A DNA stretch of 64,000 nucleotides from Nocardia carnea NBRC 14403 (GTDB taxonomy: Bacteria; Actinomycetota; Actinomycetes; Mycobacteriales; Mycobacteriaceae), in assembly GCF_000308515.1 (NCBI RefSeq), contig NZ_BAFV01000052.1, positions 57,606 through 121,605 of the forward strand. Direction: 5' to 3'. Positions 17,641 through 25,347 of this stretch are shown here, piece by piece. Position numbers and translations under genes: made by a program. Position 1 is the stretch's first letter, and every line of letters begins with the position of its first letter. The notes beneath the pieces were generated by a model that saw only the letters and a program-made list of their open reading frames with translations, had not been told where the DNA came from and did no database searches.

Positions 17641-17698
17641 ACGCAACGTTGCGTTGCAAAGATAGCGCCGATCAGTCCACAACGCAACGTTGCGTTGT
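17641..17698. promoter_or_regulatory. double palindromic TetR operator
   Basis: Two copies of the 14-bp palindrome acgcaacgttgcgt, at 17641-17654 and inside a perfect 20-bp palindrome acaacgcaacgttgcgttgt at 17679-17698. The centres are 41 bp apart, about four helical turns, in the 87 bp between the hydrolase and tetR starts. One site covers the promoter side of each gene, indicating auto-repression and repression of the hydrolase. Confidence 0.85.
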
Positions 17699-17709
17699 AC
17701 TCTTGCGAC

Positions 17710-18294
17710 ATGGATTCCGAGTCCGACAAAAACACGAACGGCCGGCCGCGCCGCGCCGACGCGATCTTCACCGCCACCTTGGAACTCCTCGCCGACAACG
17801 GCTACGACGGCCTGACCATGGAGGCAGTCGCCACGCGCGCCGAGGTCAACAAAACCACGCTCTACCGCTGGTGGAAGTCCAAGGACGAAGTGCTCGCCGC
17901 CGCCCTGACCGACTCGGACCTCCTCGCCTTCGACGTACCCGATACCGGCAGCCTCCGCAGCGACCTCCTCGAAACGAGCCGCAGCATCCACACACTGCTC
18001 ACCGATCCCGCCACCGCCCCGATCGCCACCGCGGTCCTCGCAGCCGCATCACGCCGCCCCGCCCTGGCAGCGATCGGCCGGACCTTCTTCGCCGACCGCG
18101 CCGAACGGGAACACCCGATCTTCCGCCGCGCAATCGACCGCGGCGAACTCCCGGACAACGCCGACCCCCGATCCATCATGGACATGCTCGCGGGAGCCAT
18201 CTGGTTCCGCCTGTTCCTGCGCGCCGAGCAGATGCGGGAAGAGGATCTTTCAGCGGCCGTAGATCTCGTACTCGGTGGAGCCGCAGCACGCTGA
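17710..18294 (+). CDS. TetR-family repressor
   Basis: 194 residues. N-terminal helix-turn-helix (RADAIFTATLELLADNGYDGLTMEAVATRAEVNKTTLYRWWKSKDEVLAAAL), followed by a TetR_C-like ligand domain. The ATG at 17710 is only 11 bp after the second palindrome and lacks a ribosome site, so the mRNA may be leaderless. It should bind the two operators and control itself and the hydrolase gene. Confidence 0.85.
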   Translation: MDSESDKNTNGRPRRADAIFTATLELLADNGYDGLTMEAVATRAEVNKTTLYRWWKSKDEVLAAALTDSDLLAFDVPDTGSLRSDLLETSRSIHTLLTDPATAPIATAVLAAASRRPALAAIGRTFFADRAEREHPIFRRAIDRGELPDNADPRSIMDMLAGAIWFRLFLRAEQMREEDLSAAVDLVLGGAAAR

Positions 18295-18507
18295 CCGGCC
18301 GGAACTCGATGCAGCAAGGCCGCCCCATCTCCCGGTAGATGGCGACATCCGGACCGAATCGCCGCCGCCCCCTTCAGCGATCGGTGTCCTTCGGATGGCG
18401 AGGCGACGCGTAGACCAGCCACGGACGGCGTCCGTGGTGCCGAAGCGGACCTCCCATTGACCGTCAGGCGCGGGCACCGTGACCCGGTCACCACGTTCAG
18501 GACTCAT
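18250..18507 (-). pseudogene. remnant of a RelE-like toxin gene
   Basis: ATG at 18507 overlaps the stop of the small upstream gene by ATGA. The first ~30 residues (MSPERGDRVTVPAPDGQWEV, then RFGTTDAVRGW) match the start of a family of actinobacterial RelE-like toxins as I remember it. After RGW the reading changes abruptly to low-complexity sequence (STRRLAIRRTPIAEGGGG) and runs into the 3' end of tetR. The toxin core appears deleted and frameshifted. Confidence 0.45.
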
Positions 18508-18878
18508 ATGGTGACGTCCACCGGACCGAAATCTCCCTCTGTCGGAGTCTGCGCCGCATCGCGAACAGCAGGGTCGGCCTTGATTCGCGCAGTCGCCCGC
18601 CAACCTGCGATCGTTTCCCGAACAGCCGAATCGGCATCCAACTCAGCAGCATCGGAAAGGACTTCGGCCAGTTCGACCGTGAAGTCCTGGAGTTCCTGCT
18701 CGGAGAGGTGCCGCACCCACGGAAATACATCCGGCACGGCCAGACGCAAAGTCGCGGCAGCCCGGTCATGCTTGAGCAAGGCCAGAAACAAACGGGACGC
18801 AGCGGATAGTGACTCGTCACGCACGCTTGGCCGTTGGTCGCACGCACGCCTGGCCGCATATCCCGTGCAGGTCTGCAA
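18504..18878 (-). CDS. small antitoxin-like protein
   Basis: Up to 124 residues; the start is uncertain, and a GTG at residue 20 (VRDESLSAASRL) is a reasonable alternative. The body (LKHDRAAATLRLAVPDVFPWV, EELQDF-like helices, WRATARIKADPAVRDA, TEGDFGPVDV) is acidic and helical, like actinobacterial small proteins found next to RelE-like toxins. It is followed directly (ATGA overlap) by what is left of a toxin gene, so it looks like an orphaned antitoxin. Confidence 0.5.
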   Translation of the reverse strand: MQTCTGYAARRACDQRPSVRDESLSAASRLFLALLKHDRAAATLRLAVPDVFPWVRHLSEQELQDFTVELAEVLSDAAELDADSAVRETIAGWRATARIKADPAVRDAAQTPTEGDFGPVDVTI

Positions 18879-19131
18879 ACGAACGTCGGGTGCGAACCAG
18901 CTTGTGGAAGCGCGCCGGTGACACCGAGCGCGCGACCCAAGGCTGATATGGTTCGCGTCATGTCAGGCGCTTCAGCTTCCGCCGCTTGCGCGGCAGTGAC
19001 CAGGACGACCCGCTAGCGGCGGGACGTTCTACGCACAGACCTCCTCTTCCGGGACGTCCGGCCGCTTCGTGATCAGTCCGGAGCGGCACTTTTGTGCTGC
19101 TCAGATACTTCTCTGAGTAACGGAGCACCTG

Positions 19132-20544
19132 ATGTTCTCAGGCATTCTCTCTGCACGCGGGCACAGCCCGTCCACTGCGCGCTCGTGGCTCGTGCTAGGC
19201 GCGATGTCGATGCTGCAGTTCTTCATCGCGGTCGATGTGACCGTGGTCAATATCGCGCTGCCCTCGATCGGCGCGGACTTCGGCGTGGGTGATCACGCCC
19301 TGACCTGGGTCGTGGTCGGCTACACCATCGCCGGTGGCGGGCTGCTGATGCTCGGTGGGCGGTTGGGCGATCTGCTCGGGAGGCGCCGCGTGCTCCTGGC
19401 GGGCACCAGCTTGTTCGGGGTCGCGTCGTTGCTGGCGGGGCTGGCACCGTCCTTCGGCCTGCTGGTTTTCGCGCGTCTGCTGCAGGGGGCCGGTGAGGCC
19501 ATCGCCCTGCCGGCCGCGATGGCCACCATTGTTCTGCTCTTTCCCGAAGGACGCAGCAGGTCACGAGCTTTGAGTGTGTGGGCGGCGGTGGCGAGTTGCG
19601 GGCTGGTGCTCGGTTTCGTCCTGTCCGGAATCATCACCGCGCATCTGGGCTGGCGGTGGATCTTCTTGATCTCGGTGCCCTTCATCCTGGTCGTCGTCGT
19701 GGCAGCTCTCGTTCTTGTCGAACGAGACCGGCCGGACACCCGCGTATCCGGGCCGCTCGACATTCCGGGAGCGCTCCTGCTGATGGCCTGCCCGCTGCTG
19801 TTCACCTTCGGTGTGGTCCAGGCCGGTGAGCCCGGAACCTCGAACTGGGTACCGGCGGCTTCGCTGGTAGGTGCGGTACTGGCCGCGGCCGGATTCGTGC
19901 GGGTGAAAGCCAACTCACCGAACCCGCTACTGCCGCTGGGATTCTTCGCCCACCGTGCGCGGGTCACTGCGAACCTGACCACGATGCTGCTCAGTGGAGC
20001 ACTGTCGACCTCGTTCCTGCTGTTCACGTTCTATCTCCAGGACTATCTGGGGATGGGGCCGTTGGGAGCCGGACTCACCATGCTCCCGCTGGCGGTCTCG
20101 CTGATCGCGTTCTCCATGCTCGTGCCCCGGCTGCTGGGCCGCTGGGGAGCCCGGGTCTGTGTGCTGGCGGGGCTCGGTTTCACCGCGGGCGCAATGGCCG
20201 TCATCGGGGTCGTCGCTGCCGTGGATGCGGGAGCGCCGTGGCTGATTCCGGCGATGCTGCTCATCGCGGCCGGGATGGGTTTCGGGATCGTCGGGCTGCA
20301 GTACATCGCGGTCAGTGGTGTGACCGACGACGACGCCGGAATCGCCTCGGGCGTGCAACGGGCCGCCGACCAGCTCGGCGGCGCCACCGGTGTGGCGGTC
20401 TGCGTCGGAATCGGTTTCGCTCCCGCCCTGCACACTGCCGACCCGTTCCTGATCGCCACGCTGCTGGCAGGTGCCGGACTGGTCGCAGGTGTCCTGGTGC
20501 TCCGGCGTACGCCCGAACCGTCCATCGCGGACGTGCACGGGTAA
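19132..20544 (+). CDS. MFS multidrug efflux pump (DHA2)
   Basis: 470 residues, ATG preceded by CGGAG. 14-TM drug:H+ antiporter-2 pattern: FFIAVDVTVVNIALPSIGADF (motif D1), LMLGGRLGDLLGRRRVLLAG (motif A), and motif C-like region LVLGFVLSGIITAHLGWRWIF. No adjacent TetR regulator, although a tetR gene lies 840 bp upstream. Probable role is export of toxic compounds. Confidence 0.85.
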   Translation: MFSGILSARGHSPSTARSWLVLGAMSMLQFFIAVDVTVVNIALPSIGADFGVGDHALTWVVVGYTIAGGGLLMLGGRLGDLLGRRRVLLAGTSLFGVASLLAGLAPSFGLLVFARLLQGAGEAIALPAAMATIVLLFPEGRSRSRALSVWAAVASCGLVLGFVLSGIITAHLGWRWIFLISVPFILVVVVAALVLVERDRPDTRVSGPLDIPGALLLMACPLLFTFGVVQAGEPGTSNWVPAASLVGAVLAAAGFVRVKANSPNPLLPLGFFAHRARVTANLTTMLLSGALSTSFLLFTFYLQDYLGMGPLGAGLTMLPLAVSLIAFSMLVPRLLGRWGARVCVLAGLGFTAGAMAVIGVVAAVDAGAPWLIPAMLLIAAGMGFGIVGLQYIAVSGVTDDDAGIASGVQRAADQLGGATGVAVCVGIGFAPALHTADPFLIATLLAGAGLVAGVLVLRRTPEPSIADVHG

Positions 20545-20620
20545 GCCGGGGAGTGAGCCCGCCCGCACCCGAAGTGCCGCGCGGGCAGCTCGGAAGCATG
20601 CCGGTGTGCGTCGCCGGATC

Positions 20621-20660
<40 letters not shown>

Positions 20661-20811
20661 AGAGCATCGGCGAGATGGTTGCCCGGCCCGTACTTTCGAC
20701 CTACCCACGCGGCCGTGGCGAGGAATCGTCCATCGTGTGCGTAGGTTTCGCGGCCCTCCTGTACGACAGCGTCCGGGTAGAGTCGGCCCGGACCACGACC
20801 GCGGAGGTTCG

Positions 20812-21690
20812 ATGCTCGAGGTAACGCATCTGGTGCGCCGGTTCGGCGACAAGACAGCTGTCGACGACGTGTCGTTCGAAGTGGAGCCTGGCGCGCTCAC
20901 CGGGTTCGTCGGTGGCAACGGCGCAGGCAAGACCACCACCATGCGAATGATCATGGGTGTGCTGGCCGTCCACGGCGGCGAGGTGCGCTGGGACGGGCGG
21001 CCGGTAACGGCCGCCGATCGGCGTTCGTTCGGGTACATGCCCGAAGAGCGGGGCTTGTATCCGAAGCAGCCGGTGCGGGATCAGTTGGTGTATCTGGCGC
21101 GGTTGCGGGGGCTTTCGGTGGCCGAGGGTAGGCGGCGGACTTCGGAACTCCTGGAGCGGTTCGGGCTCGGGGACCGGGGGAAGGACAAGCTGGAATCGCT
21201 GTCGCTCGGTAATCAGCAGCGGGTGCAGATCGCGGCGGCGGTGGTGGCGCAGCCGGCGGCGCTGGTGCTGGACGAACCGTTCTCCGGATTGGACCCGGTG
21301 GCGGTCGATTCGATGGCGGAACTGCTGGCCGAATACGCCGGGCAGGGTGTGCCGGTGCTGTTCTCCTCGCATCAGCTGGATCTGGTGGAACGGCTGTGCG
21401 ATCGGCTGGTGATCCTCGCGAATGGGCGGGTCGTCGCGCAGGGTTCGGCGGCGGAATTACGGGAGGCCGGTGCGCTGCGGTACCGGCTGAAGGCCGGGTC
21501 CGATACCGGCTGGTTGAACGAGTTCGCGGGGGTGAGTGTGGTCGAACGCAACGGGGCGGGAGTGTTGCTCGAGTTGAGCGGCGCGACCACCGATCAGGTG
21601 CTCACCGAGGCGCTGGCACGCGGATTGGTGCAGGAATTCGCCGAGGTGCGGCCGTCGGTCTCGGAGATCTTCCGGGAGGTGACGGCATGA
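20812..21690 (+). CDS. ABC-2 exporter ATPase (NatA-like)
   Basis: 292 residues from the ATG at 20812, with GCGGAGG upstream. Walker A GGNGAGKTTT, signature LSLGNQQRVQ and Walker B LVLDEPFSGLD; a C-terminal DUF4162-like region (ALRYRLKAGSDTGWL onwards) is characteristic of NatA-type exporters. Overlaps the permease gene by ATGA. Family members export sodium, antibiotics or other hydrophobic compounds. Confidence 0.9.
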   Translation: MLEVTHLVRRFGDKTAVDDVSFEVEPGALTGFVGGNGAGKTTTMRMIMGVLAVHGGEVRWDGRPVTAADRRSFGYMPEERGLYPKQPVRDQLVYLARLRGLSVAEGRRRTSELLERFGLGDRGKDKLESLSLGNQQRVQIAAAVVAQPAALVLDEPFSGLDPVAVDSMAELLAEYAGQGVPVLFSSHQLDLVERLCDRLVILANGRVVAQGSAAELREAGALRYRLKAGSDTGWLNEFAGVSVVERNGAGVLLELSGATTDQVLTEALARGLVQEFAEVRPSVSEIFREVTA

Positions 21691-22883
21691 GCGGGGCGGG
21701 CAAGTCGGATATCGCGCCGCGCGGGGTGTGGCGGATCGTCACCGAACGTGAAGTCATGGTCAAACTGCGCGACCGCAATTTCTTGATCTCGACGGTCATC
21801 ACGATCGCGGTGATCGTTGCCTCGCTGGCCATCAGCGGATTCATGAGCGGGCGCACCGAAACAGTCGATATCGCGGTCACCGGGCCCGACGCGGGTCAGG
21901 TCGTGCAGACGGCCGGTGGTCTCGCCGACCTCGCCGACAGCAACGTCGCCTTCACGAGCACACCGGTGGCCGACCTCACCGCAGTCGAACAGCAGGTCCG
22001 TGACGGGGAGGTCGACGCGGGCCTCGTCGCCGGACCCGAGGGGTGGCGGCTCATCGGCAAGGAGTCGGTGAACGACGACGTCAACACCTACGTGACCACT
22101 GCCGCACAGCAACTCGCGCTACAACGCAACGCCGAAGCAGCCGGCACCTCGCTGGAAGAACTCGGCCGGGGCGGCCAGGTGACCTACGACGTGCTCGACG
22201 AGTCCGCCGTCGACCCGGGTTTCGCGCAGATCATGACATTCGTGTTCGCGTTCCTGTTCTATGTCGCCTCACTCCTGTTCGGTATGTCCATCGCGCAGAG
22301 CGTCGTCGAGGAGAAGCAGAACCGTATCGTCGAGATCCTGGCCAGCGCGATCCCACTGCGGCAGTTGCTGATCGGGAAGATCATCGGCAACACCCTGATG
22401 GCCTTCGGGCAGCTCGTCCTGTTCGCGGGCGCGGGCCTGGCCGGGTTGGCGGTGATGGGAAACACCGAGTACGTCACCCAGATCGCGGGTGCGGCCGGTT
22501 GGTTCATCGTCTTCTTCGTCGTCGGTTTCCTCGCCCTGGCCAGCCTGTGGGCTGTGGCCGGCTCGCTGGCGACCCGTAACGAGGACCTGCAATCGACCTC
22601 CACCCCGCTGAGCATGCTGATCATGATCGTGCTGTTCCTCGGCATATTCGCCTCCGGCACCGCACAGACCATCACGTCCTACGTGCCGATCGTCTCCATC
22701 GTCGCCATGCCCGCCCGCCTCGCCGAAGGCACGGCCGCATGGTGGGAGCCGTTGGTTTCCCTCGCCATCATGGCGGCCACCGCCTACGGAATCGTGGTCG
22801 TCGCGGAACGCATCTATCGCCGCTCACTGATGCAGACACAAGGACGCCTGACCTACCGCCAAGCACTCAGCGTCGAGGACTGA
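21687..22883 (+). CDS. ABC-2 exporter permease (NatB-like)
   Basis: 398 residues. First membrane segment at about 30-50, a large extracytoplasmic domain (about 50-190), then five segments at the C-terminus; contains FLFYVASLLFGMSIAQSVVEEKQNRIVEILASAI, the typical ABC-2 permease signature. Forms the exporter with the preceding ATPase, to which it is translationally coupled. Confidence 0.9.
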   Translation: MSGAGKSDIAPRGVWRIVTEREVMVKLRDRNFLISTVITIAVIVASLAISGFMSGRTETVDIAVTGPDAGQVVQTAGGLADLADSNVAFTSTPVADLTAVEQQVRDGEVDAGLVAGPEGWRLIGKESVNDDVNTYVTTAAQQLALQRNAEAAGTSLEELGRGGQVTYDVLDESAVDPGFAQIMTFVFAFLFYVASLLFGMSIAQSVVEEKQNRIVEILASAIPLRQLLIGKIIGNTLMAFGQLVLFAGAGLAGLAVMGNTEYVTQIAGAAGWFIVFFVVGFLALASLWAVAGSLATRNEDLQSTSTPLSMLIMIVLFLGIFASGTAQTITSYVPIVSIVAMPARLAEGTAAWWEPLVSLAIMAATAYGIVVVAERIYRRSLMQTQGRLTYRQALSVED

Positions 22884-22917
22884 CCGGCGACGCCGACTGT
22901 TCGGCAGCCGGTACGGG

Positions 22918-23361
22918 TCAGAGGGGAATGATGCGGACCGTCGGACCGCACAGTGTGGACATATCGTCGGCATCGCTGGTCAGCACGACCACTGGAGTGG
23001 GCTGACGTAACGCCATCTCCGCGACTACGGCGTCGATGGCGTACTTGTGGCCGTGGAGTCCGGTATCGAGCAGTAGTGCCGAGGCGGCCCTTGCCGCAGT
23101 CTCGTCGACGGGTTCGATCCGAATACCCGACAACAGCCAGTTCAGGCGTGCCCGGTTCGTTTTCCGGTGCGTCGCCTCGATGATGGTCAGCGCGCTCACG
23201 ACGATCTCCATGCCACGCGCCCGTGTTTCCGCGACCAGTGCGACGACGGGAACGGAATCGTCCACCAGCCGGGACAATCCCTGACAGTCGAGTACCGCAG
23301 TACCTCCCTGTGCAGGGGCCGGGCGACGGGATGCGGGTGGGGTCAGCTTGCCGTGGGCCAT
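22918..23361 (-). CDS. PIN-domain toxin (VapC-like)
   Basis: 147 residues including an N-terminal Pro/Ala-rich lead of ~20. PIN fold: VLDCQGLSRLVDD (first acidic residue), SALTIIEATHR (second, Glu), YAIDAVVAEMAL (third, Asp) and LTSDADDMSTL (fourth). The acidic cluster binds metal for RNA cleavage. The start overlaps the end of the upstream RHH-type gene by 19 bp, as expected for a toxin-antitoxin pair. Confidence 0.85.
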   Translation of the reverse strand: MAHGKLTPPASRRPAPAQGGTAVLDCQGLSRLVDDSVPVVALVAETRARGMEIVVSALTIIEATHRKTNRARLNWLLSGIRIEPVDETAARAASALLLDTGLHGHKYAIDAVVAEMALRQPTPVVVLTSDADDMSTLCGPTVRIIPL

Positions 23362-23627
23362 TGCCCCGGCTCGGCCAGCGCACGGTCGAACGCTTCCTTT
23401 GCTCGCTGCCGTTCGTCGGGCGGTAGCGGGCCACTGCGCTGCTCGTAGTCGGCGAGGTATTCGTCGAGGATCAGGCCGCGCAATTCGCGCTCGACCGCCG
23501 AGGCGACGAACGAGGAGAATTCCCGTTTGCCCACGCGGCGCCGGACGGCCTCGGCGGTTCCCTCGGACAGCGACAGGCTGATCCGCGTCGCGGGCCCTTC
23601 GCCGATGCCGTACTCCTGTTCGCTCAC
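23343..23627 (-). CDS. antitoxin of the VapC-like toxin
   Basis: 94 residues. N-terminal ribbon-helix-helix-like segment (ATRISLSLSEGTAEAVRRRV, then REFSSFVASAVERELRG) that would bind the operon promoter, and a C-terminal acidic tail to neutralise the toxin. On the minus strand a TGATAAT box stands nine bases before the GTG start, which suggests a leaderless transcript. Confidence 0.75.
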   Translation of the reverse strand: MSEQEYGIGEGPATRISLSLSEGTAEAVRRRVGKREFSSFVASAVERELRGLILDEYLADYEQRSGPLPPDERQRAKEAFDRALAEPGQWPTAS

Positions 23628-23670
23628 GTCACCGATATTATCAAACTGATTAGGAAATAGAGATCGCCGA

Positions 23671-23706
23671 AAAAGGGCCCTTCCGCAATCGCGGAAGGAC
23701 CCTTTT
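23671..23706. terminator. bidirectional terminator downstream of ilvC
   Basis: aaaaggg..cccttccgc pairs with gcggaagg.cccttt t across a 4-nt loop (aatc), with A/T runs on both sides, so it can act in either direction. It lies 22 bp after the ilvC stop and before the toxin-antitoxin promoter. Confidence 0.85.
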
Positions 23707-23728
23707 CAGCGCTGTATCAGCGAACCGC

Positions 23729-24742
23729 TCAGGCGGTTTCGGTGATCGGGCGGTCGACCCAGCTCATCAGGTCGCGCAGCTTCTTACCGGTGACCTCGAT
23801 CGGGTGCTCGGCGTTGGCCTTGCGCAGGCCCTCGAGCTCCTTGTTGCCACCCTCGACATTGGCGACCAGGCGCTTGACGAAGGTGCCGTCCTGGATGTCC
23901 TTGAGGATGTCCTGCATACGCTTCTTGGTGTCGGCGTCGATGACCCGCGGGCCCGACAGGTAGCCACCGAATTCGGCGGTATCGGACACCGAGTAGTTCA
24001 TGCGGGCGATGCCGCCCTCGTACATGAGGTCGACGATCAGCTTCAGCTCGTGCAGCACCTCGAAGTAGGCCATCTCCGGGGCGTAACCGGCCTCGACCAT
24101 GACCTCGAAACCGGTCTTGACCAGTTCCTCGGTGCCACCGCAGAGCACGGCCTGCTCACCGAAGAGGTCGGTTTCGGTCTCTTCCTTGAAGGTGGTCTTG
24201 ATGACGCCGGCGCGGGTGCCGCCGATGCCCTTGGCGTAGGACAGCGCCAGGGCCTGGCCCTCGCCCTTCGGGTCCTGCTCGATGGCGATCAGGGCGGGCA
24301 CGCCCTTGCCGTCGACGAACTGGCGCCGCACCAGGTGGCCGGGGCCCTTGGGGGCCACCATGCCGATGGTGATCTCGGCGGCCGGCTTGATCAGGCCGAA
24401 GTGGATGTTGAGGCCGTGGCCGAAGAACAGCGCGTCGCCGTCCTTCAGGTTGGGCTCGATGTCATTGGTGAAGATCGACGCCTGGGCGGTGTCGGGGGCC
24501 AGCAGCATGATGACGTCGGCCCACTCCGAAACCTCGGCGGGGGTGCCGACGGTCAGGCCGGCCTCTTCGGCCTTGGCCCGAGACTTGGAGCCTTCCTTGA
24601 GGCCGATACGGACCTCGACGCCGGAATCGCGCAGGCTCAGCGAATGCGCATGCCCCTGGCTGCCGTAACCGATCACCGCGACCTTACGGCCCTGGATGAT
24701 CGACAGGTCGGCATCGTCGTCGTAGAACATCTCGACTGCCAC
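23729..24742 (-). CDS. ilvC: ketol-acid reductoisomerase
   Basis: 337 residues, class I KARI length. NADPH-binding start VAVIGYGSQGHAHSLSLRDSG with the following RIGLKEGSKSRAKA loop, then KGPGHLVRRQFVDGKG and the all-helical C-terminal half with metal-binding acidic residues (EVLHELKLIVDLMYEGG, ISDTAEFG-like SVSDTAEFGG). Converts 2-acetolactate or 2-aceto-2-hydroxybutyrate into dihydroxy acids in valine/isoleucine synthesis. Third gene of ilvBNC; GTG start with AGAAGGGA upstream. Confidence 0.97.
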   Translation of the reverse strand: MAVEMFYDDDADLSIIQGRKVAVIGYGSQGHAHSLSLRDSGVEVRIGLKEGSKSRAKAEEAGLTVGTPAEVSEWADVIMLLAPDTAQASIFTNDIEPNLKDGDALFFGHGLNIHFGLIKPAAEITIGMVAPKGPGHLVRRQFVDGKGVPALIAIEQDPKGEGQALALSYAKGIGGTRAGVIKTTFKEETETDLFGEQAVLCGGTEELVKTGFEVMVEAGYAPEMAYFEVLHELKLIVDLMYEGGIARMNYSVSDTAEFGGYLSGPRVIDADTKKRMQDILKDIQDGTFVKRLVANVEGGNKELEGLRKANAEHPIEVTGKKLRDLMSWVDRPITETA

Positions 24743-24811
24743 TTGGTGGTATCCCTTCTGACTTATATTCGAACCCGCGAAACGCGGGAAACGGTAAACG
24801 AGGTGTGAAAG

Positions 24812-24840
24812 ACGGCCGGGCGCGGGGTGCGCCCGGCCGT
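24812..24840 (-). promoter_or_regulatory. strong hairpin in the ilvN-ilvC spacer
   Basis: acggccgggcgc (24812-24823) and gcgcccggccgt (24829-24840) form a perfect 12-bp stem with a 5-nt loop directly after the ilvN stop. No U-tract follows on the minus strand, so it is more likely an mRNA-processing/stability element or weak terminator that sets the ilvC:ilvBN ratio. Confidence 0.6.
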
Positions 24841-24843
24841 GGT

Positions 24844-25347
24844 TCAGCGGGTGGCGGTGATGGATTTGGGTCCGCGGCCCACGGCCACCACCCCGGATTG
24901 CACGATCTCGCGGATGCCGTACGGCTCGAGCATCCGCAGCAGGGCATCGAGCTTGGAGCGGGTGCCGGTCGCTTCGACGGTGAGGGCGTCGGGCGAGACG
25001 TCGATCACCTTGGCGCGGAACAGGTTCACCGATTCGATGACCTGGGTGCGCACGCTGGCGTCGGCGCGGACCTTCACCAGGATCAGTTCGCGGGCCACCG
25101 AGGTCTCCGGATCCTGCTCCACGATCTTGATGACGTTCACCAGCTTGTTGAGCTGTTTGGTGACCTGTTCCAGCGGAAGATCGTCCACGGTGACCACGAT
25201 GGTCATCCGGGAGATGTCCTTGACCTCGGTCGCGCCCACCGCCAGGGATTCGATATTGAATCCGCGGCGGGAGAACAGGCTGGCCACGCGGGCCAGCACA
25301 CCGGGCTTGTCCTCGACCAGGACGCTGAGGGTGTGGGTTGTGCTCAC
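24844..25347 (-). CDS. ilvN: acetolactate synthase small (regulatory) subunit
   Basis: 167 residues. N-terminal ACT domain HTLSVLVEDKPGVLARVASLFSRRGFNIESLAVG, followed by the C-terminal ALS_ss_C domain (REDLILVKVRADASVRTQVIE-like segment). Binds valine and gives feedback inhibition of the catalytic subunit. GTG start inside the ilvB stop (GTGA overlap). Confidence 0.97.
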   Translation of the reverse strand: MSTTHTLSVLVEDKPGVLARVASLFSRRGFNIESLAVGATEVKDISRMTIVVTVDDLPLEQVTKQLNKLVNVIKIVEQDPETSVARELILVKVRADASVRTQVIESVNLFRAKVIDVSPDALTVEATGTRSKLDALLRMLEPYGIREIVQSGVVAVGRGPKSITATR

